Assembly (NCBI GenBank): GCA_021234535.1
Contig: CM037829.1
Span: forward strand, 28,554,962 to 28,618,961
DNA from: Stichopus chloronotus
Taxonomy: Eukaryota; Echinodermata; Holothuroidea; Aspidochirotida; Stichopodidae
Direction of reading: 5' to 3'
DNA: 64,000 nucleotides
Position 1 is the stretch's first letter. Each line of letters begins with the position of its first letter. Positions 50,057-61,959 of the stretch are shown here, piece after piece. The notes beneath the pieces are model-generated. The model did no database searches. It was not told the origin of the DNA and saw only the letters and a list, made by a program, of their open reading frames with translations. The position numbers and the translations under genes are program-made.

Positions 50057-51702
50057 GTAGGACCTGCCTTTCGTACCATCTTTCCTTCGATACTTCAACC
50101 ACTTCTTCACGTTTCAGACGACACTATTCGATGTGAAAAACTTCTCCCAATTTAAGTACTGTAACTGCAAGTTAAATCCTGTTTAGTGAATCAAACAAAA
50201 AGAAAACAACAAATGAGGAAAGTTGGATATCAATTTCCTTTACCTTCTACAGATGCCTTGTCCTTTGCAACCTCAATTAAATACACACTTTCATCAAATT
50301 CGGCACATAAATTGCAACTCACTGTATGATTGAGACCAGAGCTTAACTGAGATCCCAAGAATGTAAAACAGGTTGCGCTGAGAATTGCCTATGGAAGGAC
50401 ATCCCAAAACTCACCTGGTTTGAATATTTATGAGTGACAAATTTACCTGTCTCCACACAACAACTCGTGCAAGTCCCCTCTACCATGCTAGGAACTACTG
50501 ATAAATTTAAACACCGCCTCCACCTTCGCTCTAACCCAAAGAGGACTAGCGCCCACTTCCCACATCATCACCCTGAAGTTTTACAGAGATACTGCAGGTA
50601 AGTTGGAAGTGGGGTAAATAACGAGTTTACCACCAAATCAATGTATGATCATGACTGACTGTAAAATGTGACCAGTTCAGATATACGTACGGCCAAAACA
50701 TCTGATAAAGATGACACCCCCCCTCACAACGCCTAGAAGCCGTTTCCTGTGATCTCAATCGCACGAAATACCACCCTGCAAAATCTGCACATCCTTTTCA
50801 ACAACGATATCACTTTTCCATACATGTACACTATTTGATAATCAAATAAACTTTTAATTTTTTACCTTGCTTTAACACCATGGACAGTGAACCTGAATTG
50901 TACAGTTCACAACATGACTCAATGAACAATACCAATATTTTTAATCAGACATTCCAATAATTCTGGCAAAAATTAGTGTTTCACGCAGTTTCGGTGAGAG
51001 TCCAAACTGATTTAAAGGGAAGATGCAGCCATCCCAAGACTGAATTAGTATGCTCCTCTATGCTAATTGATGAATGGCTCTTTTTCTTTAAGTGATATCA
51101 TTTTTGTTGTTGAATTACTGTACCTAATTTTGTAGCATAGAATCTTGCTTATGCAGCACCAGCATTTGACAACATCAAAGAAAAATACTCATATGAGAAA
51201 TGAAAATAGAGAATTGCAAGATTTTTTAAAAACACATTAGCGTCAACTGCTCATCCATTTTAAGTTGCTTTAGAGTCCTGAGAGTTTTATTGGCAGGATC
51301 TGGTTGACCCCTAGATAAATTAAGAGCTACTACTGAATTTCCTCACCCATGATAAGTTTACAAATATTGTACCTGAACAATGCCTTGACTTCAAAGTGTA
51401 ATTTGTTTATTATGTCACCCAAGCTGTAACCAGTCACATGTTTAGAAAAAGAAAAATCTGTGCTAGAATTGGAAAGACTTTTATGTAACTCATCTACTAA
51501 GTAGTAACATCAAACCTCAAGATAGCTTCAAACAATTGCAACCAACCACACCTGTATTTTGGACTCACTTTTAAACTTGCAGATGGTGATTACACATGCA
51601 GGATACAGTATTACTAGGGTGGAGGGTATGGAGTCTGCTTTAATTGAATAGTTAAATTACAATGAACACAATAACACAAGCTGCCCTGTTAAAGAGAGCT
51701 GC

Positions 51703-51762
51703 AAACTGTACAAAAATTCCAAACTGTACAAAAATTCCAAACTGTACAAAAATTTCAAACTG
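51703..51762 (+). repeat. 18-bp tandem repeat, three copies
   Basis: AAACTGTACAAAAATTCC occurs at 51703-51720 and 51721-51738, and with one change at 51739-51756, followed by the first six bases of a fourth copy. Confidence 0.9.
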
Positions 51763-54689
51763 ATTTATTCCTTCAATTAAATCTTTCAGGTTTTGTTCCA
51801 GGATTTCCAAGAAAATTTTTGTTTGCTTTGCATGGCATGCTGATGTCAAAAAGGGGGTTAACACTCCCAACAAAGTACACTGGAAAGTGCTGTTCGTTAT
51901 GAAGCACTGAAAAGTAAATAAAGATAAATCTTTTCAAATACAGTGAGAGCAAACATACTATGAAGCAAGACCAGAGCAATCAAAACACAAAAAATGAAGC
52001 TCAAACCATAGTCTTGCTTAAAGGCAGTGACTTCATGGCAGTAGAGACATGAATGTCACCAATGGTTCGGTCAGAGACCCAGCACAGTTACCAGGGCAAA
52101 AAATAAACGAAGATAATATGTCCATCAATGTCCATCGGTCATAAGCTTACCATACAACGAAGTGTACACTGTTTCAACAGTAGAATGAAGACTGCAGAGG
52201 ACTAAAACTGAACAGGGTACCAGGGGACTGTTCCACAGAGAGTTGTGCTCAATCTCATGTTTGATTTATCCGGTCTGTTGAAATCAAACTTGAGATCGAT
52301 ATTACCTAGCTTTGTAGAACAGATGGGCCGGGGCAGCCTAAATGATTACCAAACATCAAGAGGGACTACCATCTTAGTGATTTGGGAGTACTGCAGCTAT
52401 GTGGAGATAGGTAAGTAATAAGCAATGAGCACCGCAACAGATGATTGCAAACTGAAGAGAACTTCATAGCTGTCCTGTAGGTGTGAACAAACAATAGCTC
52501 TGTCTGTTTTATCACACTGCATTTCAAATTAAATTTTTTTTTAAAACAATACATTACGATAGTTTATGGGATGTAACTGTAATATCCACAATAATTTAGG
52601 ATAAACCTATAATATTTTCAATCTAACTTTTCATTGGTCTTCCATCTCAGAGTTGAATACTGTGAGAGCTAAGAATAACAAAAACCTCTTGCAACAAATT
52701 GCTGCTGTTACATAACATTTTTGTAACCTTGAGGCAACTGAAAATCTTTTATTGACCATAGAAGGCTTAATTCAAACAGCACTACCTTGACTTTGGAACA
52801 AGTTATTGATGTGGGGCTTTAAATGCTGATACAGTGGAAACATTGCTCTCCTTCATCGGAGAACCCCTTCACCTGTCAGTGGAATATTTCTTTTAAAAAA
52901 CTGCAAACTCACATCGGTACCAGAGGAAGATCATACTATAGACGATATTTCACCAGTTTTATATAATATGAACAAATTCTTATCAAAGAGAAGTAACGTC
53001 TACTGTTGAAAAAAGCACACCCATAAGTCAACTGAACCCAATCGTTGCACGCTTCTGTTTACGACAGCAACACAAAACGTCTACACCACAGTACACGTTT
53101 AAAAATTGTGTTTTGGCCGATCGGCGCACAGGAAAGGATAGCGACACAAAAGTTCGTTGCTTTTTCAAACCATTGGAATAATGCAAAAATGGATTTCTTA
53201 GCATACAGGATCTTCCACTTGACTAGACAATTCACATGCCATTTCTGAACACGGATGTCTGCCACACCCATGCTCAAAATGCCAAGGGTAAACAAAGTAC
53301 AAATCAAAGAAAGCCAATGGGCTCAAGGGGGTGAATCCCTGCAGCTAATGGATTTGTATGAATTTTTTTCCACTTTGCAGTATACAAACAACAGGCTGCC
53401 AGAAACAATCAGTAATAACATAGAGGATCATATCATAATACCCAAACAACCATGAAATCAGTTTTGAGCTGTATGCTACCCCAACAAGACAGTAAGGCAG
53501 TATCACAAACTAGGGACAAAATTGACATAGACAATAGGTGATGTTTAAAGGGATAACACTTTTAGCAACCTAAATGTAAACCCAGGGTATGTACTTAAAT
53601 ATACACTGATACATATAAGAGAGAGGAGAATTAAACGAGGGCATGTGTCTCCCTAGAAATTGTCAATGACTACAGGTGTTCTCTCCCCTCCCCCTTCCCG
53701 GCTTAATAGATAACACTATCCTTGCTTTTAACAATTCATGAGTGCAGTACTTGATTTCATTCTCACGATTATAAAGCCAGAATGCCCCCCCCCCCCCCAA
53801 AGGTTCCATGAGAAAATTACTGTGACACTTCCACCTGATTTCAATTTTCCTCCAACCCTGAAATCCCCCCCCTCACAGTAAGAAAGCCAAGAATTCTGCA
53901 GCATGCAAACTGGCACCCCACATAAAGGACAAGTTTGTTGGGTCAGCTTATCGCTATCAAAAATTAACGGGCGCCAGCTTGACAGACAAATTCCTTTCAA
54001 TTCTCCAATAATCCTATGCAACCTTCAGTTTTAAAACTCTAAGGCGATTGGCTGAGGCAGGGTTTTTGAGAAACACTGGTACCATCGCACAAATTGTTTC
54101 CTTCATAACATACTGCAGACACTTCTGGTGTTTGTCTCCTGGAAACCTCACATAAACGGATGGTCCAGCCAATAATATAGCTTTGATATACAGAAGAGTA
54201 AGTAAATTTGGCCTTTATAATTAAACTTCCATTTAATTCCCATGTACAGTTCCCGAGATATGAGCAGATGAAGTTGCCACATTTGTTACCAAATGTTAAC
54301 TTGAAGCAAGCAGAAGTGATGTCATCTCCCCACATTGATTAAGCATTTTATGTTTTTCTTTAAAATTTACACCAAATAGAATACTTCAATATCTAGTGCT
54401 ATCATAATGTGAATGCATGAGGGCTATGAGTTTTTTTGACCTTCACTAACAGTACTTTAAGCTGACCACCTATTGATTTCAAGGTCAAAATAATTAATTC
54501 AATAATAAAGAAAACAAAAAAACTATTCCTCAATGTGAGTAGATGATGTCACTCCTGCTTGCTCCAAAATCAAAATTGGTAGCAAAGTGGGTAACGTCAA
54601 CTGATATCTCAGGAACCATGCATCTTAACTACCAGAATGGTAAGATTAACTTACTCTATATCAAAGCTAAATTTGTGGCTGGTCCATTC

Positions 54690-55360
54690 TTTTAACTTTC
54701 CCCGACTCCCAACAAAACAACAGCAGAGATCATAACAGTTGGACCTACACACCAACTTTCAAAATCTTCAGAGTCAAAGTCTTCACCATCTCCTTAAATA
54801 AAAATGCAGGGCTTACTCACCAAAGTTTGAAGGTCATGCAAAAACTATTATTTCTAGCTTTTGCCTAACTACTAGTGACCACAAATTACCTCTAAACCAT
54901 ATCCATTGTAATAATCCCAACAGAGATCTCTGTATACTGTACATATGCACTTTTGGAGTGTACTGTTATTTCCCATTGAAATTTAAAGTGTTAACATGTT
55001 TTTCACTTTATGACCTCTGATGACCCAATATGACATTTGACCTCCAAGAACACCTCCTTAATATTTTTCCTTAAAGGGCAGTATATATGTACTATACCCC
55101 TTAAGTTTTAAGTTCATGCAACATGTGATTCCTGAGATACTGCCAACATAGTTTGTCAATAGTATGCCTACTGGTGACCTCAGATGATCCTTTGACCCAA
55201 AACAAGACAAATCCCAGCAGAGATGTGTGCTCACCACACACCTATGTTAACCTATCTTGCACCCTTCCTACAAAACTTGAGCACTCACAGGATTTCTGTT
55301 GCATACACACAAAGTAAAAACATACTTACACATACACACACATGCATAAACATATACTGT
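54690..55360 (+). repeat. tandem array B of the TGACCT half-site family (diverged)
   Basis: Cores lie near 54876 (TGACCA), 55021 (TGACCCAATATGACATTTG) and 55175 (TGACCTCAGATGATCC), spaced 145 and 154 bp. An older unit is guessed near 54700. The units keep the order of core, CAAAA/CAACAG stretch and a GAGATAC-like end. The array ends in an ACACAC-rich tail like those of arrays A and C. Same orientation as A and C. Confidence 0.65.
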
Positions 55361-58300
55361 ATGCAGAATCATCACAGTCATGTTTCCTTCCCACCCTTCA
55401 GCGGGGAAGATGGAAAAGTTCAACCCAGATTGATGGCACTTAGCCAACCATGAGCAAAGTGGCAATTCACGGTTGAGGAACTAAGTACAGTATCATAGGG
55501 CAATCCCCTCTCTCAACTTTTGTTTGTGCTCTCGAAATTTACAATTGTTTAACGTATTGAAACGTCAGTCAGTCAGTCAGCAGAGGACAAATTTGCAACT
55601 GTTATTTGTTAGTTCAAAACTAATTGTATCATATGATGGTATCATACTTCTTCAGCAGCAGTCCATAAGGTCAAACTATAATGGAAATGATGACTCATAC
55701 CTGTAACTTGTTAAAACGAAAACTTAATTCGGGGACAACTTAACTGTTTCACTATCCAAGTCACCCCTGACAGGATGGAACACTTTCTATTTCAAGTTTA
55801 AGGGGTCCAAAAGTAGAGGCTGTTTGAGTGAGAACAACATTCTTTCACTTAGCCCCTTTTGATTTTAACTTTCCATCATGACCTTGTTCTTTCTCAACGT
55901 GCCACTCCGCCCCTCTCACGTTCAATACATCATTCCCAAGAGCAGGAGACATCACCACCCATTCCTCGCACGAATGGAGTGTGTACGGTCCACTGCAGTT
56001 CGTGCCAGACACACTTCTGATGTCGACCAAGTCAGGTGTCGCAAATGGCCGCCTCTTGAATTGTCACACAAGGCTCCGGACCCGACAAAATGTCCGAAGA
56101 ACGGAGGTCATGTACCTCTTTTCTTTTCACCTTGATCAAATGCTGCATGACATTTCCTCTAATGAAATTCCATCTTATATTTGGTGGAATAAGAGAGAGA
56201 GAAGAAAGAGAAGGGTCGGGGATCCCAAGACAAGATCTTAGAAATATTTTACATTGGTTATCACAAAACTTTGACTAGCAACATTCCACGTTCTATGATC
56301 AACTGGCAAAGGCGAAAGATGGGCCACACTTTCATGCAATGTGAGCTTGTGTGTATTACACCCTGATCGAAAACATACCATTTACAGCTTTGACCAAATA
56401 TTTATGCAACCAATCAGAAAAATTCTGCATGCTGCTACTAGAGCACTTTCTTTGGCTAGACAGTGATAAATCCTTTCATTTACCTTTGGGCCTTCAGACT
56501 GACACCGTTACACTCATTGTCGGTAATTCAAGCAGCTTTAACAGTTAAGAAAAGTACAAGGAGGGGGAAGACTATGAAACACTGCACAATAGGCATAACA
56601 AACTGCTGATAACTGTTGATGTATTTCCACTTTCAGTCAGTGTCACTTGTTAAAAGCTACTGAACATGCCTCCGCCGCAGTGACTCTACTCACAAATAAC
56701 GTCTGATGATACCTCTCTTTTACAGTCCGATTGCTTCCAATGGATTTTTTTAATATCTTATTTCCACTTCTTTTAAACTAATATCACATTTGACATAGTC
56801 ATAGACAATGTTTCACTTTTGTTTTTATGTCCCATTAAACATTACAAACCAAAAAAACAATGGCTTCCAAAATTGTCGTTATCAAGAAAACATAACTTAA
56901 CTTAAACCATAAATAAGGGTGTGATCTGCCCACAGGAATTTGAATATGCTCGACTGACTGTGGTCCATGCCCATTTGTCAGCTGGCCAATGGAATGCACC
57001 AGAACAAAAGACGTCGAGCAATGGAGGGCAGTCAATCGAAACCTTCCTTTAGGGAAATGTGACGAGATAATTACACATTATGCAAACGAAGCACACTGTA
57101 AACGAATCATTCGTACCGTTACCGCAGTCGCCATCAACTGTTCAGTAGAGGCCCTGTTTACTTTGGTGAATGCATCATATGTGTGGGCACTGACATGTGA
57201 GCTCTCAGTGAACTGTTAATGGTCACTGTTTTATTGCTTGGATATCAAAGATTCCAAATCTCGTTTGCACTGCACACGTGTAACCAGACGGACACCTTTT
57301 TTTTCAGTAGTATCCTAAAAAAAGTTACCTTGACAATCTCAATTTCCTTTCCCATCACCTCCTTCATCCATCTACCTCCCTAACAACATCCCCACCGCTT
57401 CCTCCCAACCACAACCCCATGAATATTAGCTCTTCTTTGTTATCTTTGTGCTCTCCCATCCATTTCACATTTACTCTCTGGCATTCTTTGCTGTTTTTTT
57501 ATTTTGCTTTAAATCCTCTATCAATTATCTCTCTACTAACATTTGAAAAGAGTTTCTTCTGTCTGTTCTCTTTGCCACCATGGTGACTGGTTGACTGCTC
57601 TGTGCCAGTGAATACTTTGCAGTTGACCACACAACAACAAACAACAGACATATTGCTACCCAGCAAAAACATGAAATGACATAGCACAGACATCATGCAG
57701 ATTTTATTTAATGCAGACTTCTATGATTAAACTTTCTTTTTCCATTTAGAGCAGTAGTTTTAGAGCAGTAATTCTTTTTACCATACATGCATTAGATGAG
57801 AATTTTGGAAAACAAGTAAGCTTTACTGTGGGTGCAACATTATATTTTACAGTAGATACACTTTTATACCTATTTTTTCATTCACCTCGAGGTGTCTTTC
57901 GCTGGAATTGATGAAGTCACCTACTAATCAACAATTTCTCTCAAAGAAATCAGGTGAGGAGAGGGTTGCAGGGGAGTGGTGTTTGTAGTACCACTGACAA
58001 CAATCAACTTGGCCCAGTGTTGTCTTCAGAATCAGCTAGCTATATAGGCCTGTCTATGACCAAAACAAAATAGTGGAATCCTGGGAGAGAAGGGCTAAAA
58101 AGTTGGGTCTACTTGAACTTTTTGCAAACTTTTAGTGCTAACTAAGTTTAAGACTGCTCCAATTCAAACTGATGATGCATTCAGTACAATATGACATACA
58201 GATTGGCCTGACAGGTAGCCCAATGTATTTGTAAATTACAGTAGACTTTTGCAAAATTTCTATAAAGGCAACATTGCATGACCTACCTAATACTGTGTAT

Positions 58301-58529
58301 TGTTACATTTAGGAAAAAGATGCCCTCCATTGGATCTGTCAGCAACAAGTTCTGCTTTTGAACGACTTTCTTTGCTTAAAAGCTTCTTTCAACCAGAAAG
58401 CCAAAAGGCTTTGTGATTCCTTGCTACATGGTTATATTATAACAAACATGAATTATCCACATGACAAGTATGAGATCAACTACAGTTATGTTTCTTGAAA
58501 CACCACATTAATGAGCCTTTAACCCAAAA
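55361..58529. other. non-coding stretch, no gene seen
   Basis: No exon supported. A GTCA tetranucleotide run is at 55564-55582. The segment 55880-56120 is richer in CpG and includes AAATGGCCGCC (YY1-like) near 56043; its open frames overlap in three frames and have no domain. Confidence 0.45.
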
Positions 58530-59154
58530 TGACCTTTTTTTGACCTAAAATGACATTTGACTTCCACCAAAAGCAATAGGGATAACCTACTCAATGTGAC
58601 CAATCCACACACCAAGTATGACATCAGTCACAGTTAACATTCTGAAGATATTGTGTTCAAAAGGTTTGTACAATTTGATCACTGGTGACCTCAAATGACA
58701 TTTGACCTCCACCAAAATCAAAAGGAGTATTCTACTTACTTATATACAATCCACACACCAAGTATGACATCAGTCACAGTGACCCTTCTGGAGATATTGT
58801 GTTTACAAGGATTTTACAGGTTGACTTCTGGTGACCTCAAATGACCTTTGACCTCAACCAAAAACATTAGGGACTATCTGCTCAATATGTCCAACCCACA
58901 CACTAAATATGACATCAGTCACAGTTACCCTTCTGGAGATATCGTGTTTACAAGTTTTTCACATTCTGACCTCTGGTGACCTCAAATGACCTTTGACCTT
59001 GACCAAAACCAACAGGGACCTTCTATATCATATGAGCATTCCACATGCCAAGTATGAAATCCCTCAGAGTTACCCTTCTTGAGATATCGTGTTTACAAGC
59101 AAAGGCGTCACATACATACGCACCCACACACACACACGGCATCACCGTCGCATA
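58530..59154 (+). repeat. tandem array C of the 145-bp TGACCT half-site family
   Basis: Four units have cores at 58540, 58685, 58832 and 58977, spaced 145, 147 and 145 bp. The last two carry perfect DR1 sites TGACCTTTGACCT at 58842-58854 and 58987-58999, each preceded by another TGACCT four bases upstream. Other shared blocks are CCACACACCAAGTATGACAT, CAGTCACAGTTACCCTTCTG and GAGATATCGTGTTTACAAG. The array ends in a CACACA-rich tail and CATCACCGTCGCATA. This is the best-kept of the three arrays. Confidence 0.85.
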
Positions 59155-59183
59155 GATTCCTTGCCTGCCTTCGGCAAGGAATC
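59155..59183. repeat. perfect 11-bp hairpin closing array C
   Basis: GATTCCTTGCC (59155-59165) pairs with GGCAAGGAATC (59173-59183) across a 7-nt TGCCTTC loop. It follows directly on the tail of array C and probably marks the 3' end of the element. Confidence 0.8.
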
Positions 59184-61611
59184 AATAATATTTGTGACAG
59201 AACTTTCAAAACTAATTGCAATGTCCACTGAATTATAATCTAATGCTAGATTTATTACTATTCCTTGGACTAGGCACAGGAGCTCTGCATGCCATGGTAG
59301 GGAAATGTGTGCTTCTGATACTATTGTATTTACACCTGACGTAAACACACTACTTGCATGAATGGTTTCCTACCGGTAGAGCTGGTAAAGTTCATTCATG
59401 CCAGTACAGTATATAGTTGAAGGGAAAAGAACTTAGCACGACCCCTGCAGTCTTATGATTTTTATCAATGGAGTGTGGCTGGCTTCAAAATAGAACCATA
59501 TTGACGTCATTGGAAAAGTTGTTTGCCAAACAACTTGTTTTTCGCCAAACAACTTGTTTTTCAAATAATTAGGGTGAGTCTAGTATGCCCAATAAAAAAT
59601 TTACCACGCGAGTGTTACGTTGACGGAATTCCTATCGTCCTCAGCTGTATGAAATCCGCTTCTGCAGCAAATCAACAAACAACTACTGAGCATGCTCGGT
59701 GGTACATGGCATGATCTCTTACAGTAGTTTGGTTTGTGTCACAAATGTGCAATTCAGTAGCATCCACAACCACCATCAGGTGCACTCTACCAGTGATTAA
59801 GTTTAGCAGTACAGTGCTGTAGTCCTGGCATGTGAGACATCCAAAACTTCTACAAGATGGCCATGTATTCATGGGACAAGAAACTTAGAAATAAGTTACA
59901 ACATAATTTTTAGCTAAACAACTAAATTTTTGAAAAGGACACACAAAGTTTACAAACTAGTTGTCCCTTGGACCCAGATAAATCTGCTAAAATTTCAACG
60001 ACCATCTACAGGTCAGATCTACAGTATCTCGCACAAAGGGGACAGAGGGAGAGGATGCGATCTCCACAGCAAATATTTCCATGGCTTCAGCTACCATGCT
60101 TTGATGATCTGCTTCAGTCTTCTAGCCAGTGATGTCCGGCTGTGCTGATTTCAAAAATAAGCACAGCTTTGCATTTTCGTCATTACTGATGCGAGGCAGT
60201 TGCACTTTACCAAATGTTACTGACCACTCCCCAACTGGTATTAACTTTTCACTGAACATTTTACTGTAGCTCTTTTCAAAAGGTTAAACTGAAAATGTCG
60301 GGAACTACAGTTGAACCAGACCAAGGGTTAAGCAGAAGGTCCCGCTACACAAATTAAAGCCTTTCAATCTCACAAGAAAATTATTTAATCAGCATAAAAA
60401 CAGTCAATAGGCCTAGCCTAACATGACACATGTATCTGCAAAGGTGTGTGGATTTGGCAATGTTGAAAAGTACCTGCATTCACAGGAATTTCACCCATCC
60501 CTAGCCCTGTTCCATAACATACTATCGATACTTTTCAAAGAGGTATCCCATCTATTTAACAGATTGTGGTAGAACAAAAACATTTTGTGTGAGCCTGAAA
60601 TAAATTTGTATAGGACTAGGAACCGTCACACTGTGTGTACTTCTATATGTAGCAGCTCACAGTACTGTATACAGCTCAAAACTAATCAAGAATGTGGACT
60701 TTCTACCCTTCCCTAACTTGCGGGACAGCACAGACAAACTTTTGATCCACTGAAGGCACTCTCTTGCGAAACTTGAGAGAAATAATGTTGCTTTATCATA
60801 TTTAGCTGAGCCCACATTGCACTAACACTGCTATTGTCCACAGTGATCCAACTGTCTGAATGTCACCGGCGTGGCTGTACTGATGGTCGAATAATGGAGC
60901 TTACTCACAGAAGAACAAACACATGGCTTTCTGAATAATAACATTTGAAAAAACCTCAGAAAATACCTGTACATCTCAAATACTCCATCCAGCTTCAATC
61001 TTTTGCAACAGGTAAAAATAAATTACTCCTTTTGTACAACCTGCCGATATTTTTACTCATGCTCAATAGTTTTCAAGTTTTGAAGAAAACAATCTGAACA
61101 AGTATTTCCCAAAGGCTCTACATATTATTCCTATCCAAAGTGCAATATCAATTGGAAAATATGAGCTTAGGCCTGTATGCAAACTGACCTGCAGTGCGGC
61201 AATTTATCAAAACCTTGCCAAAATTACTGCAGAACTGTTCTTCATTGATGTAGAGAACTTGTAAAAGGTTAAAAAAAATTCTTAAAAAAATCTTTTTACT
61301 AGAAACTTCAACCTATTCGTTCCTATGAGGAAATTTGGTAAAATACTGTACTAAAACTATTCGTAAACTTGATTCAAAGGACATTCTCAAGTTTTCAAAC
61401 AAACGACATATACATGAATGCACTTCTTGAAAAAACATTGCTTCTTCCAACACTTTACACAGTGACTCAATGGCCCAATGTTGCATTTCAAGTGAACGAA
61501 AACACACGCCTAAACGTAGTGTGACATGAAAATGACATGTTGGACTATTGGGTGCATTCAGTATTGATAATATTAAAAATAGCCACAAAGTCAAGCAAAA
61601 TCCATCAAAGA
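59184..61611. other. non-coding stretch, no gene seen
   Basis: No exon supported. A CRE octamer lies at 59502-59509 just before a 19-bp tandem (59525-59562). Open frames are all under 110 codons without a domain. Confidence 0.5.
59525..59562 (+). repeat. 19-bp perfect tandem duplication
   Basis: GCCAAACAACTTGTTTTTC occurs twice in direct succession (59525-59543 and 59544-59562). The first copy overlaps a palindrome, GTTGTTTGCCAAACAAC, at 59519-59535. Confidence 0.9.
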
Positions 61612-61743
61612 TTGACCAATTTAAAGGCAAATTAGTGTCTCACAGATATATCATGAATAAGCATTGGCTAAGTATGCCAATTGTGATGTCAAGAGATGAA
61701 CTCCTATGATATGTCTTATCTTAATCCTTTGCTTATGTAACCT
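61612..61743 (+). repeat. dispersed repeat, copy 2 (partner at 4.2 kb)
   Basis: Partner of 4161-4284. It ends about 220 bp before the recognisable part of the gypsy-type relic. Whether it belongs to that element or is an independent insertion cannot be told from two copies. Confidence 0.55.
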
Positions 61744-61959
61744 GACCAATGCGGTAATGAAGTAAATCTTCAGGAAATTCAGTCAGCAGTGGAAAAAGAC
61801 AAGCTACTAGGTGCATGCAAACACGCATATATGTACACAACATATGGTACCACGAGAATGCCCGAGACCCCATCAGCAGCAAAAGCGGCCTTCAGCAAGT
61901 GCGCAATGTCAAAGATGAATTCAACATTGCACAGTCCGGCATCCTCCAATGAGATAATC

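Larger units (their letters stand above)
49979..54689. other. non-coding stretch with one isolated DR1 site and an 18-bp tandem
   Basis: No exon supported. The DR1 site is at 50044-50056 and a short tandem at 51703-51762. A C run lies at 53786-53799. Confidence 0.45.

Noticed and set aside
51652..51873. repetitive minus-strand peptide (repeated FVQFGI) as a gene
   Set aside because: It is the 18-bp tandem repeat read through in frame.
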